Below are positions 1 through 8,519 of a stretch of 64,000 nucleotides of DNA, piece by piece. The position numbers and the translations under genes are program-made. The notes under the pieces were generated by a model. It did no database searches. It worked only from the letters and a program-made list of their open reading frames with translations, and was not told the DNA's origin. Origin of the DNA: Actinobacteria bacterium OV320 (GTDB lineage Bacteria; Actinomycetota; Actinomycetes; Streptomycetales; Streptomycetaceae); NCBI GenBank assembly GCA_001298545.1, contig LJCX01000030.1, positions 558,001 to 622,000 on the forward strand. Direction: 5' to 3'. Position 1 is the first letter of the stretch, and every line of letters begins with the position of its first letter.

Positions 1-63
1 GTTCGGCTTGGGTGCGTTCACGTCGTACCAGTACTCCGTACGTCCCATCGCGGGCCGCGCTCC

Positions 64-816
64 TCACATGGACTCGGGTGACCAGGGCTTTGCAGTCTCC
101 CAGACCGCGTCGAAGCTGCCGGCGTAGTGGTCGAACCAGCCGTCTTCCTCCAGGCGCCGCAGCTCGAACAGGGGGTTTGCGCTGGCGGGCTGCCCCCAGA
201 CGTGCGGGTTGACCAGGAGCACGTCATCGAAGCGGAAGAGGCTGTTGTAGAGGGTGGTGTCGTGGAGGCGCACCTCGCACCCGGGCGTGCCGATCAGCTT
301 GCGGTAGTAGGTGAGGGACGCCCTGATCTTTGCTGAGAGGGTGCCGCCGATGCCTTCTTCCTCGTCCCTGACGGCGACGGCCTTGCCCGATGGGTCGCCG
401 AAACAGAGGCGGACCTGAACGCCAGCGTCGGCGCGCTCGGCGAGCATCGCTGCAACGCGCGGGTTGGTCTGGGCGAAGAACGTGCCGCTGAACACCAGTA
501 CGTCGATGTGTTCCTGAGTGGTCTTCAGGAGGCGAACCCAGGACTTCTGCGGGAAACTCGCGCGGTTCGGAAAGGCAGCGACCAGTTCGGTCTGCTCGGT
601 CGGCTGCCCCTGCGCCTCGTCCTCCTCGGGCGGCCACAGGTACGACACGTCCACACCGAGATGCTTCGCAACCGCCCATTGGTGCCGACGGAGCGGCTGC
701 CGGCCGATGCTGATCCAGCGCTCCACCGTCTTGACATCAACTTGGCACGAGGCCGCGAGATCCTCGGGGGTGATCTGCCGCTGGAGCATCACCGTACGCA
801 ACCGCTCGTTCACCAT
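64..816 (-). CDS. XRE-type HTH regulator with phospholipase-D-like C-terminal domain
   Basis: About 250 aa. Residues 1-55 form a Cro/CI-type helix-turn-helix (EDLAASCQVDVKTVERW region). Residues ~95-250 resemble the PLD-like domain of actinobacterial XRE proteins (HIDVLVFSGTFF, VRLCFGDPSG, LHDTTLYNSLFRFDD). The start at 816 is chosen over the longer frame to 954 because GAGG lies just upstream and because the longer frame would run through the palindromic intergenic site and into the divergent gene. It is probably a DNA-binding repressor, possibly autoregulated through 829-874. Role of the PLD-like domain is unknown. Confidence 0.8.
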   Translation of the reverse strand: MVNERLRTVMLQRQITPEDLAASCQVDVKTVERWISIGRQPLRRHQWAVAKHLGVDVSYLWPPEEDEAQGQPTEQTELVAAFPNRASFPQKSWVRLLKTTQEHIDVLVFSGTFFAQTNPRVAAMLAERADAGVQVRLCFGDPSGKAVAVRDEEEGIGGTLSAKIRASLTYYRKLIGTPGCEVRLHDTTLYNSLFRFDDVLLVNPHVWGQPASANPLFELRRLEEDGWFDHYAGSFDAVWETAKPWSPESM

Positions 817-828
817 CGCATCCTCGCA

Positions 829-874
829 GGACGTCCTGGGACGCGGCAAGATCTTGCGGGACGCCAGGACGTCC
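829..874. promoter_or_regulatory. Nested palindromic operator between divergent genes
   Basis: Two inverted 11-bp arms, GGACGTCCTGG (829-839) and CCAGGACGTCC (864-874), each contain the 8-bp palindrome GGACGTCC. They flank a 12-bp perfect palindrome GCAAGATCTTGC (846-857) and inner GGGACG repeats. The site fills most of the 105-bp gap between the XRE gene (start 816) and the HAD gene (start 922), where a bidirectional operator would sit. Binding by the XRE protein is inferred. Confidence 0.65.
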
Positions 875-921
875 CACAAGGTCACTTCTAACGGGTAGTT
901 CACGCTGCCTACCCTGGTCCC

Positions 922-1611
922 GTGCAGCGAATTGTGTTGTGGGACGTGGACCACACCCTTGTGGAAAACTCCGGCGTGAGCAAGGAGATCTACGCCAGCG
1001 CCTTCAAGGCACTAGCTGGGCGGGAGGCCGAGTTGCCTGCTCCCACGGAGGGGCGTACGGACCGGGCGATCATGCGCGAGATGTTCATCCGGCACGGTTT
1101 GCCGGGTCCTGACTGGGAGCGGGCGCAGCATGCACTGGAGGAAGCCGGCCGTTGCCGCGAGGAAGATCTGCGACGGCGGGGTCATGTCCTGCCCGGTGTC
1201 CAGGACGCGTTGAAGGCACTCGCGGCGGACCCAGCTATCTGTTCCTCGGTCCTCACCGGCAACATTTCGGCCAATGCCCACGTCAAGCTGCGTGCGTTCG
1301 GGCTTGATGGCCTGCTCGACATGGCTGTTGGCGGGTACGGCGAGGATAGCGACGATCGAGCGCGTCTCGTCGACGCCGCCCGTGCCCGTATCCATGCCGC
1401 CCACGGCATCCCTCTCGTCTCGCCGACCGTCCTGATCGGGGACACGCCCCGCGATGTGCGCGCCGCGCATGACGCCCAGGCACACTGCATCGCCGTCGCC
1501 TCCGGGATCCACTCGGTGGCAGAACTCCGCGCCGCCGGGGCCGACGCCGTCGTCCCTGATCTGACCGACACGGAGGGCTTGTTGACCCTCCTGCGGGAAG
1601 TCCTGACCTGA
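922..1611 (+). CDS. HAD-superfamily hydrolase (phosphoglycolate-phosphatase-like)
   Basis: 229 aa, GTG start. HAD motif I is WDVDHTL (nucleophile and acid/base Asp at residues 8 and 10). Motif II is SVLTGN near residue 115 and motif IV is IGDTPRDVRAA near residue 175. The helical cap between motifs I and II fits the phosphatase subfamily. Substrate cannot be assigned. It is transcribed divergently from the XRE/PLD regulator across a palindromic gap, suggesting that regulator controls it. Confidence 0.85.
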   Translation: MQRIVLWDVDHTLVENSGVSKEIYASAFKALAGREAELPAPTEGRTDRAIMREMFIRHGLPGPDWERAQHALEEAGRCREEDLRRRGHVLPGVQDALKALAADPAICSSVLTGNISANAHVKLRAFGLDGLLDMAVGGYGEDSDDRARLVDAARARIHAAHGIPLVSPTVLIGDTPRDVRAAHDAQAHCIAVASGIHSVAELRAAGADAVVPDLTDTEGLLTLLREVLT

Positions 1612-1651
1612 GTGGACAACAGAGCTCCGGGACCAGAGACCGGTGACCGGT

Positions 1652-2221
1652 TCAGGGGCGCAACGCGTAGCAGCGCAGCGTGTCCAGATCTTCGCTGTGG
1701 ACCGAGGACCAGGACGCTGTCAGCAATTCGGCGTGCTGCGGGCTGATCCCGATGGATTTCCGTTCGTCCGGGAGGCGTTCAGCGAGCGGGGTGACGACCC
1801 AGAACGTCCCGCCGGGTGGGAGAAGGTATCGGACGCGGGCGAGGAAGGCCGCCTTGTCCTTGATGAAGGCGAACACCAAGCGGCAGGTGACGGCGGCGTA
1901 GCCCGCCTCCGGCAACGCCCGGATCTCCTCGGTCTCGAAGTCCAGCCGCTGAAAATGCGGACCGTCGGACGTGTCCTGCTCGGCCTGGGCGATCTCCAGC
2001 GCGGCGGAGGAACAGTCGATCGCTGTGGTGCGGTATCCCAGGTCACCATGCAGATACCGGGCAAGGACACCGTCGCCGCAGCCAACGTCGAGCGCGGGCC
2101 GGCCGTGGCCGGCGCCGAGGAACTGGCCGGTCAGCTGCTGCTCTTCGAGACTGAGGCGGCGGTAGCGGCGCCCTGATGTCCACAGCGGATCCCAGTACGT
2201 GGCCGGGTTGTTGATCGTCAC
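1652..2221 (-). CDS. Class I SAM-dependent methyltransferase
   Basis: 189 aa. Motif I is ALDVGCGDGVLARYL and motif II is TTAIDCSSAALEIA, followed by a Rossmann-like core with PPGGTFWVVTP. The GTG start overlaps the stop of the upstream MFS gene (GTGA), so an earlier frame-open extension to 2500 is rejected. It is the last gene of the minus-strand run of NUDIX, exporter and HemC-like genes. Similar proteins act on small molecules or thiopurine/tellurite-type substrates; the substrate here is unknown. Confidence 0.85.
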   Translation of the reverse strand: MTINNPATYWDPLWTSGRRYRRLSLEEQQLTGQFLGAGHGRPALDVGCGDGVLARYLHGDLGYRTTAIDCSSAALEIAQAEQDTSDGPHFQRLDFETEEIRALPEAGYAAVTCRLVFAFIKDKAAFLARVRYLLPPGGTFWVVTPLAERLPDERKSIGISPQHAELLTASWSSVHSEDLDTLRCYALRP

Positions 2222-3507
2222 GGGTTCGCGGGCTCCTCGGCAACAGTCAGGGAAGCGGGGGCGACCGTCCTCATGTCCCGCACGGGTGAGTTCCAAAGCA
2301 CAAGGAACGGGATGACCAGGGCCGCGGTGATGAGCGTGAGTGTGAGGTGCAGCCCTAGCCACGTGCCGAGGCCGCCAGCGGCGAGGGCGGCGAAGGGTCG
2401 CAGGCTGAAGGCGAGCCACGCTCCGGTGGCCTGGGCCCGTCCTTGGAGTTCGTCGGGGGCGAGTTCCTGGCGGACCGCCCTCTGGAGGCCGCCGTGGCAC
2501 ACCGCAGCGCCGGTTTGGATGACCATGCCGATACCGATGACGATCTGCCCGCCAAGTCCGGGTCCGACGAGAACCAGAGGGATTTGGGCGAGTGGGTTGA
2601 GGGAGAGCGCTCCGAGCATCACCGGGCCCGGGCCCCAGCGTCGTTCCAGGGGCTGCCAGACGAGGGCCCCGAGGATGCCGCCGGCACCGCCGGCGCCCAT
2701 GACGATCCCGAGGGCGGTCGGGCTCCAGTGCAGCTCGCGCAGCAGGTACAGCGACCAGAGGGCGCTACTGGCGGCCAGGACGAAGGAGGTGGCGGTGTTG
2801 GACAGCACGATGGACCGCACGACAGGGCTGCGCAGGGTGTAGGTGAGCCCCTCGCGGATCTCGGCCCATTGGCTGGTGCCGGCCTTTCGGGGTGGCGGCG
2901 GCTCTTCGTGGTGCCTGATGCGCCACAGGAGCAGGGCGCTGGCCAGGTAGGAGGCGGCATCCACGGTGATGGCGCGGGCGGCGCCGAGCGCCATGACGAG
3001 GGCGCCGCCGGAGTTGGTGCCGATGAGGTCGGCCAGGGAGTTGCCGGCGCCCATCTTGGCGTTGCCGTCCTTGATTCGGCCCGGGCCGAGGAGGGAGGGC
3101 AGGAAACTGATGGACGCGTTACTGCCGATGACCTGCATGGCGGCCACTGTGAAGGCGACCGCGTAGAGATGGATCAGGGTGATGCGGGCGAGAAGCTGTG
3201 CGGTGGGAAGGGTGAGGAGGACAGCGGCGCAGAGCAGATCGCAGGTGATGATCAGGGGACGTTTGCGCCGTCGGTCGGCCAGGACGCCGGCGTGGAGGGA
3301 CAGCAGCAAGGGTGGGAGTTTGGAGGAAAAGGCGATCAGCGCGACGTTGAAGGTGGAGGCGTGCAGTTCGACGACGGCTAGGACGGACAGCGCGATCGTG
3401 GTCACGCCGCTCCCTGTAACGCTGATGCCCTGGGCGACGGCATAGTGCCGGAAGTCTCTGTCTCGCCACAGGCTTCCTGGGGCGTTGGGGCCGGATCGGT
3501 GCGGCAC
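2218..3507 (-). CDS. MFS transporter
   Basis: 429 aa with about 12 predicted membrane segments. The cytoplasmic loop after TM2 has the MFS motif-A-like GVLADRRRKRPL (residues ~75-86). It resembles the drug-exporter (MFS_3/enterobactin-exporter) branch. GTG start at 3507 with GGGGAG nine bases upstream. It is translationally coupled to the downstream methyltransferase (GTGA overlap). Export of a small molecule made or modified by the operon is likely but inferred. Confidence 0.85.
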   Translation of the reverse strand: MPHRSGPNAPGSLWRDRDFRHYAVAQGISVTGSGVTTIALSVLAVVELHASTFNVALIAFSSKLPPLLLSLHAGVLADRRRKRPLIITCDLLCAAVLLTLPTAQLLARITLIHLYAVAFTVAAMQVIGSNASISFLPSLLGPGRIKDGNAKMGAGNSLADLIGTNSGGALVMALGAARAITVDAASYLASALLLWRIRHHEEPPPPRKAGTSQWAEIREGLTYTLRSPVVRSIVLSNTATSFVLAASSALWSLYLLRELHWSPTALGIVMGAGGAGGILGALVWQPLERRWGPGPVMLGALSLNPLAQIPLVLVGPGLGGQIVIGIGMVIQTGAAVCHGGLQRAVRQELAPDELQGRAQATGAWLAFSLRPFAALAAGGLGTWLGLHLTLTLITAALVIPFLVLWNSPVRDMRTVAPASLTVAEEPANP

Positions 3508-3604
3508 GTCAGCGAACTCCCCTCATAGGTATGGCTGTTACGGACCCGCCATGCGGTGTCTCGTCCCGTGTTGGGCTCCCGCTGGCGACCGGGGCCGCAC
3601 GCGG

Positions 3605-4558
3605 TCAGCGCGGCAGGAGCCGTTCGACGCCTTCGCCGTGCAGCAGCTGGGTGATGTTCTCCACGAGGCCGCCGTGGTCGTCGGCCGGTCCAATGGCTGC
3701 GACGTGGATCGCGTCGCAGCCCAAGGGGTGGAAGACGGCGGCGTCGACTCTGATCCGGTGGGGTTTGTCGGTGTAGTGGGCGTGGACTGAGCAGGCGGTC
3801 TGGCAGTTGCCTTTGATCTGGGCGAGGACGCCGCGCTCGACGGCCAGCAGCCTGGCGGTCGCGGGGTCGTTGATAGCGTCGAGGAGGTGGGCGGCAATGG
3901 GGTCGCCGCTTCGTTGCTCGACGACGAGCGTGCCCGCGCCGGTGGCCGGGGCCAGCACCGAGGCCGGGATGAGCTGTGTGGCACGGTCCGCCCGGGACAC
4001 CCGGCACAGTCCGGCATAGGAGACCACGAGGGCGTCGAGGGGCTTGTCACCTTCGCCGGCGTCGAGGCGGGCGAGTCTGGGGATCAGGTTGCCGCGCACC
4101 GGCTGGATGGTGAGGTGGGGGTAGCGAGTGCGGAGTTGGGCGATGCGGCGCGGCGCGCTCGTGCCAAGGATGCTTGCGGGTGCGAGGTCGTCCAGGGTGG
4201 CGCCGGGCTGTCCGGCGGGGAGAACGAGGGCGTCCCGGGCGTCTTCGCGGGGCAGGACGGCGCCGATGGTGGTGTCGGTGCCGCGCTGGTGGGGCCCGGG
4301 GAGGTCTTTGGCGCACGAGACGGTGACATCGACGCGTGCGGCGGCCAGCGCCCGGTCCAGCTCGCGCACCCAGACGGCCTTGCCGCCGATCTGCGACAGC
4401 GGCCCCTGGTGCAGGTCGCCGGCCGCCTTCATCGGGGCCAGGCGTACGGCGACCTGGGGGAAGGCGTGCTCGATCAAACTGGCGACGTGGGTCGCTTGGA
4501 CCATGGCCAGGTCGGAGTCGCGGGTTCCGATGACGAGCTTGGGCGGGAGGTGGGTCAC
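3605..4558 (-). CDS. Hydroxymethylbilane-synthase-like protein (HemC family)
   Basis: 317 aa. IGTRDSDLAMVQA at the N-terminus, CAKDLPGPHQRG (containing the catalytic Asp equivalent of HSMKDVP), LGTSAPRRIAQL (substrate-binding arginines) and IKGNCQTACSV (cofactor-cysteine region; usual form GGCQVPIG) mark porphobilinogen deaminase, which makes hydroxymethylbilane from porphobilinogen. The departures around HSMKDVP and GGCQVP suggest a diverged paralogue, not the housekeeping enzyme. GTG start overlaps the stop of the upstream 69-aa gene. No other heme gene is nearby, so the role in this NUDIX/exporter operon is unclear. Confidence 0.85.
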   Translation of the reverse strand: MTHLPPKLVIGTRDSDLAMVQATHVASLIEHAFPQVAVRLAPMKAAGDLHQGPLSQIGGKAVWVRELDRALAAARVDVTVSCAKDLPGPHQRGTDTTIGAVLPREDARDALVLPAGQPGATLDDLAPASILGTSAPRRIAQLRTRYPHLTIQPVRGNLIPRLARLDAGEGDKPLDALVVSYAGLCRVSRADRATQLIPASVLAPATGAGTLVVEQRSGDPIAAHLLDAINDPATARLLAVERGVLAQIKGNCQTACSVHAHYTDKPHRIRVDAAVFHPLGCDAIHVAAIGPADDHGGLVENITQLLHGEGVERLLPR

Positions 4559-4764
4559 GGACGGATCCTGGGGTCGGGGAGGTGGGAGGTGAGGAGGGTG
4601 ACGATCGTGGTGATGGCGAGGCCGACCGTGATCACGCCGAGGCAGCCCAGCAGGTCGCGCAGCGTGCTCCACAACGGGTCGGAGGCCCATTTGCTGGGCC
4701 GCAGCGGAGCAGAGCCGGAAGGCGGTAGAGGGCTGTGCGTGTCAGTCGGGGGTGCTGGCGACAT
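4555..4764 (-). CDS. Small single-pass membrane protein
   Basis: 69 aa, too short to stand out by ORF length but well supported by position. Its ATG lies inside the end of the ABC-transporter gene (22-bp overlap) and its TGA overlaps the GTG of the HemC-like gene. A Pro/Ser-rich N-terminus is followed by one hydrophobic segment (LLGCLGVITVGLAITTIVTL, about residues 38-57) and a short polar tail. No family was recognised. The tight overlaps predict co-translation and possibly a membrane partner of the exporter or of the HemC-like enzyme. Confidence 0.65.
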   Translation of the reverse strand: MSPAPPTDTHSPLPPSGSAPLRPSKWASDPLWSTLRDLLGCLGVITVGLAITTIVTLLTSHLPDPRIRP

Positions 4765-6736
4765 GCGTTGACTCGCCGTTAGCCGAGGGAGACGGCAGGA
4801 CCAGATGTGCGGCGGTGCCGTACTGGTTGGCCTGCATGAGGTACATGCGCCGGTAGGGGGAATCAGGCCGCGCCATGAGCTCCTGGTGGGAACCGCTCTC
4901 CACGAGGCGCCCTTCGTCCAGGACATAGATGATGTCGGCGTGCTGGACGCCGGCCATGCGGTGGCTGACCAGCACGACGGTCTTGCCTTCGTCGGCCAGG
5001 CGGCGGATGCGTTCGAAGGACTCGATCTCGGCCTCGGGGTCGAGGGCGGAGGTGGGCTCATCGGCGATGACGAGGCTCGCCTGCCGGTGCCGCAGCCGGG
5101 CTTGCCCGACCGTCTGCCACTGTCCCCCGGACAGTTCCTGGCCTCCGCGGAACTGCCGGGCCAGCAGGGTGCCGAGACCGCGGGGAAGAGCGTCGGCGAG
5201 CTTGTCGGCGCCAGAGTAGGCGGCAGCGCGGGCGATGTCGTCGTCCGCGTTGCGTTCCGGATGGCCGATCTGGATGTTGGTCCGCAGGGTGAAGGGCCAG
5301 CGCTGGAAGCCCTGATCGAGAGCGGCCACGTGCCGGAAGATGTCCACCCGGTCGGCCTCGACAAGATCGGTCTGCCCCCACAGGATGCGGCCGGCCGTGG
5401 GCCGGTGCAGGCCAGCGAGCAGCTTCACCGCGGTGGACTTGCCGCTGCCGTTCGCGCCGACCAAGGCGATGACGGCCCCGCGCGGGAAAGTCAGGGTTAC
5501 CTCCTGCAGAGCGGGGGTGTCGCGGTCGGGGTAGGTGAACGACACGTTCTCGAAGGTGACCTGGTCGGGAAAGTCGCGCACGGGCTGGCCGCCCGTGGGG
5601 ATGGCCCGGCGTTCGGCTTCGTCACGGAAGTGGTCGAGGTCGCGGACGTAGAGGGACTCCTCGTGCAGCCGCAGGATGTTGTCGACGAGGGCGCCGAGGC
5701 TTGCTGAGCCGGTACGGATCGCGAGCGCGGCCGTGGCCACGGTGGCGGCGCTCATGTGGCCGGTCAGCCACAGAACGCCCAGGCCGGCAAACGTGGCCGC
5801 CGATGCGAGGCCGGCCATGGCCGCGGCAATCAGTTCGGTGACCGCGCGGCCGTCGGCAAGGCGGGTCTGTTCGGCCTCGGCGGTCTGGCCCATCTCGTGG
5901 AAGTGATCGAGCAGGAAGGGGCCGACCTGGTGAACGCGGATCTCCGTGGCGGATTCCCGGGCGGTGATGAGGTTGTTGACCAGGCGCTTGGCCCGCTCGT
6001 GCTCGATCCACTGCATCCGGGAGGCGTAGCGGCGCCGGGCCACGTGCATGGCGCCCCAGCCACGGGGCAGCGCGATGAGCAGCAGCAGTGGCAGCAGGAC
6101 GGGGCTGAGGACTGTGACCACGCCGGCCGCGGCGACGAGGGAGAACAATCCGTTCACCACGGCCACGCAGACGCCGATCATGGTGCGGGAGGACTGGGCG
6201 CCGGAGTACGCGGAGTCCAGGAGCGTGCGGAACTCGCCGTCTTCGATGGCCTCGAGTTCCGCGCGGGCGGCGCCCTGCAGGAATTGTTCGGTGGCCAGCC
6301 TCTCGACTTTCGGTTCCAGCCGCCCGGTGCCCGCCGTCGATAGGCAGGCCAGGATGGTGCCGACCACGGCGATGATGCAGCCGACGATCAGGGCCGGCAG
6401 CGCGGCGTGCAGCCGGGAGACGTTGTCCCCGTCCTTGAGTAGGGCTTGGATCACCTGGTTGGTGACCAGCAGCCCGGCGGCTTGGGTGATGCTCTGGCCC
6501 ACCTCGGCGATCCCGATGGTCAACAGGGCACGGCGGTCCGCCTGCCAGGCCAGGCGCAGGGTGCTGCCCACCAGAGCCGGCACCATCCGGGCGGCCTGCC
6601 CGAATTTGGTGTCCAGTCGCGCGTACTCGTGGCGCACCCAGCCGAAGTCGTAGCGCAGCGCCCCGCCGAAGAGCGCGACCTCGGACTCGGAGACGGTCTG
6701 TTCCGTCTTCCAGACCCGTTTCAGGAGCCGTTTCAT
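4742..6736 (-). CDS. ABC transporter, fused permease and ATPase (exporter type)
   Basis: 664 aa. An N-terminal six-helix ABC membrane domain (~residues 60-360) is followed by an ATPase domain with Walker A GANGSGKSTAVKLL, signature LSGGQWQTVGQARL, Walker B LVIADEPTSALD and switch His in VSHR. The half-transporter would dimerise in the membrane. It overlaps the upstream NUDIX gene (ATGA) and the downstream 69-aa gene. A distant paralogue lies at 57747-59648, again beside NUDIX genes. Substrate unknown. Confidence 0.9.
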   Translation of the reverse strand: MKRLLKRVWKTEQTVSESEVALFGGALRYDFGWVRHEYARLDTKFGQAARMVPALVGSTLRLAWQADRRALLTIGIAEVGQSITQAAGLLVTNQVIQALLKDGDNVSRLHAALPALIVGCIIAVVGTILACLSTAGTGRLEPKVERLATEQFLQGAARAELEAIEDGEFRTLLDSAYSGAQSSRTMIGVCVAVVNGLFSLVAAAGVVTVLSPVLLPLLLLIALPRGWGAMHVARRRYASRMQWIEHERAKRLVNNLITARESATEIRVHQVGPFLLDHFHEMGQTAEAEQTRLADGRAVTELIAAAMAGLASAATFAGLGVLWLTGHMSAATVATAALAIRTGSASLGALVDNILRLHEESLYVRDLDHFRDEAERRAIPTGGQPVRDFPDQVTFENVSFTYPDRDTPALQEVTLTFPRGAVIALVGANGSGKSTAVKLLAGLHRPTAGRILWGQTDLVEADRVDIFRHVAALDQGFQRWPFTLRTNIQIGHPERNADDDIARAAAYSGADKLADALPRGLGTLLARQFRGGQELSGGQWQTVGQARLRHRQASLVIADEPTSALDPEAEIESFERIRRLADEGKTVVLVSHRMAGVQHADIIYVLDEGRLVESGSHQELMARPDSPYRRMYLMQANQYGTAAHLVLPSPSANGESTHVASTPD

Positions 6737-7302
6737 CGCGCCTCCGACACGGCCGGGCCGGATGGGACGTGGGACTTGCCGTCGATCAGAACGGCCGGCA
6801 CACCAGTGAGGAGCGCGGCGTGCGCCGCCTGGATGCGGCGCGCGAGGCGGTGCGGCAGCCGCGTGAGGGCCTCCTCGACGGGGAGGAACTCGGCGGCGCC
6901 GATCTCCCCGTCCGCGAAGCGCAGGGACTGTGTCTGCTGGTCGGTGAGGGGACCCACGTGGAACACCGTGACGACCATGGCCCGCCCGTACCGGGCAGCG
7001 GGGACCTGGTCCAGGACGAGGAACCGGCCGATCGGCACGCCGGTCAGGTCGAGTTCCTCGGCCAGTTCACGTTCCAGGCCCTCGATCTGCGTTTCGCCGG
7101 CCTCCACCATGCCGCCGGGCATGTCGAAGCCGTCCTTGTAGGTCGGGTCGACCACGAGAATGCGGCCGTCGGCATCGGTGATCAGGGCAGTGCAGGAGGC
7201 CATGGGCGCCTCGACCTGGGCCCAGTACGCCCGTTGCTCGTCGGTGACCACGCGGTCAGGGCTGCCGACAGTCTGTTCGGTGGTGTCAGGTTCGCCGGAC
7301 AT
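6733..7302 (-). CDS. NUDIX hydrolase
   Basis: 189 aa. NUDIX box MVEAGETQIEGLERELAEEL with the metal-binding REXXEE core, after beta strands SCTALITDADGRILVVDPTY. The usual Gly near the end of the box is Asp. ATG 7302 is chosen because GGAGGA lies seven bases upstream; the frame is open to 7392 but lacks a ribosome site there. NUDIX enzymes cleave nucleoside diphosphates linked to another group. The stop overlaps the ABC-transporter start, so the two are probably co-translated. Confidence 0.85.
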   Translation of the reverse strand: MSGEPDTTEQTVGSPDRVVTDEQRAYWAQVEAPMASCTALITDADGRILVVDPTYKDGFDMPGGMVEAGETQIEGLERELAEELDLTGVPIGRFLVLDQVPAARYGRAMVVTVFHVGPLTDQQTQSLRFADGEIGAAEFLPVEEALTRLPHRLARRIQAAHAALLTGVPAVLIDGKSHVPSGPAVSEAR

Positions 7303-7388
7303 GAGAGTCCTCCTCCAGGGCCAGAAAGGCGGTGCAGGGCGTCGCGCCGGCAGGACTCCGGCACGAAGGTGCGCGTCACGTGCGGACG

Positions 7389-8519
7389 TCAAGACAGGAG
7401 GGCCGCCATGCCCGTGTGGGGGATCTCGATCGCGGCCTGCGGCGCACTCAGCGGAAGACCCCAGCGGGCTGCCGCCGTTTGGGCCGCGTACTCGGCCTGT
7501 TCGGCTCCGGCGCGTCCAAGGCCGAGCAGCTCGCTCGCCTGCGCCGGGCTGACCAGCAGCCGGCCGTAGGTGATGCCGGTCGCGACATCCGGTGCCGCCG
7601 GCCCCACGGAGTCGATGCGTGCGATGTAACGTGCCCGGGCGTTCGCCCCGGTGCCTGGGCCATAGACCGCACCGTCCGGATCAAGGAGGTAGCCGAGGTA
7701 GGCGGCATCGTGCAGGCGCAGAGCCGCCTCTTCGGCGGCTTCACGCAGTGCCGCCGCCTTCGGCCCGTCGTCGTCCATTTCGACCGTTCCGCCCGGCAGG
7801 ACGACATGGCCGTCGCGCGGATCCACAAGGACGACGACCCGGCCCAGCGGATCGAAAGCCCACACCCACGCTTGCTTCACGGGAAGTCCGGCGGCGGGCT
7901 CCATGCCCGGGTGCCAGGCGATGTCCTGGTAGCCGATCGCAATACGGGGGACGACGTCCAATCGCTGCAGTGCCTGTCCGAGCCCGACGCTCTCACCGTC
8001 TTCCAGCACGGCCGGTCCGGCACGGTCGATCCGGGCGCGCAAGGCAGCGAGCATCCGTCGCCTCTCGATCGGGCGCATCCGGCGTGCGGCCTGCGCCGGC
8101 GGAAGGAAGTCAAACGAGGTGATCTCGTCCTCGGGCAAGCGAATCCGGGCGATGTCACTCTCCTCCAGGACTCCACCGTCCCAAATGGAGACGGTTTCAC
8201 CGGGAAAGCCGTACACCTTCCCGAACTCCGGATTGCCCCTGCTGACCCAGTCCACCGCCAGCAGCTGGCGTACGCCGACGGACAGCCCGAGTTCCTCGGC
8301 CACCTCTCGCACCGCGGCGGCCGACGGCCGCTCCGCCTGGTCCACGGCCCCGCCGGGCAACAGCAGCCTTCCGGGCCGGTATGCCGGGTCCAACACCAGG
8401 ACCTTGCCCTCGGCATCAGCGAAGAGCACCGCGGCGCCGCCCCAGAAGACCGCGCGTGAGTGCGCGTAATCCTCCGGCGCCATCAGCCCCACCGGCTCGC
8501 GTTCATCCTCAGCAGGCAT
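7389..8519 (-). CDS. Tandem-domain NUDIX protein
   Basis: 376 aa with two NUDIX domains. Domain 1 (~25-165) carries GAVDQAERPSAAAVREVAEE, a full NUDIX box. Domain 2 (~200-340) carries GTVEMDDDGPKAAALREAAEE, where the glutamate before the helix is Asp and the terminal Gly is lost, so it may be weakened or structural. It overlaps the end of the upstream NUDIX gene by 11 bp. Another two-domain NUDIX protein sits at 59723-60637 next to the other ABC exporter. Substrate unknown. Confidence 0.85.
   Translation of the reverse strand: MPAEDEREPVGLMAPEDYAHSRAVFWGGAAVLFADAEGKVLVLDPAYRPGRLLLPGGAVDQAERPSAAAVREVAEELGLSVGVRQLLAVDWVSRGNPEFGKVYGFPGETVSIWDGGVLEESDIARIRLPEDEITSFDFLPPAQAARRMRPIERRRMLAALRARIDRAGPAVLEDGESVGLGQALQRLDVVPRIAIGYQDIAWHPGMEPAAGLPVKQAWVWAFDPLGRVVVLVDPRDGHVVLPGGTVEMDDDGPKAAALREAAEEAALRLHDAAYLGYLLDPDGAVYGPGTGANARARYIARIDSVGPAAPDVATGITYGRLLVSPAQASELLGLGRAGAEQAEYAAQTAAARWGLPLSAPQAAIEIPHTGMAALLS

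Noticed and set aside
1..63. Possible gene at the left edge
   Set aside because: Too little sequence and no motif to support a call.
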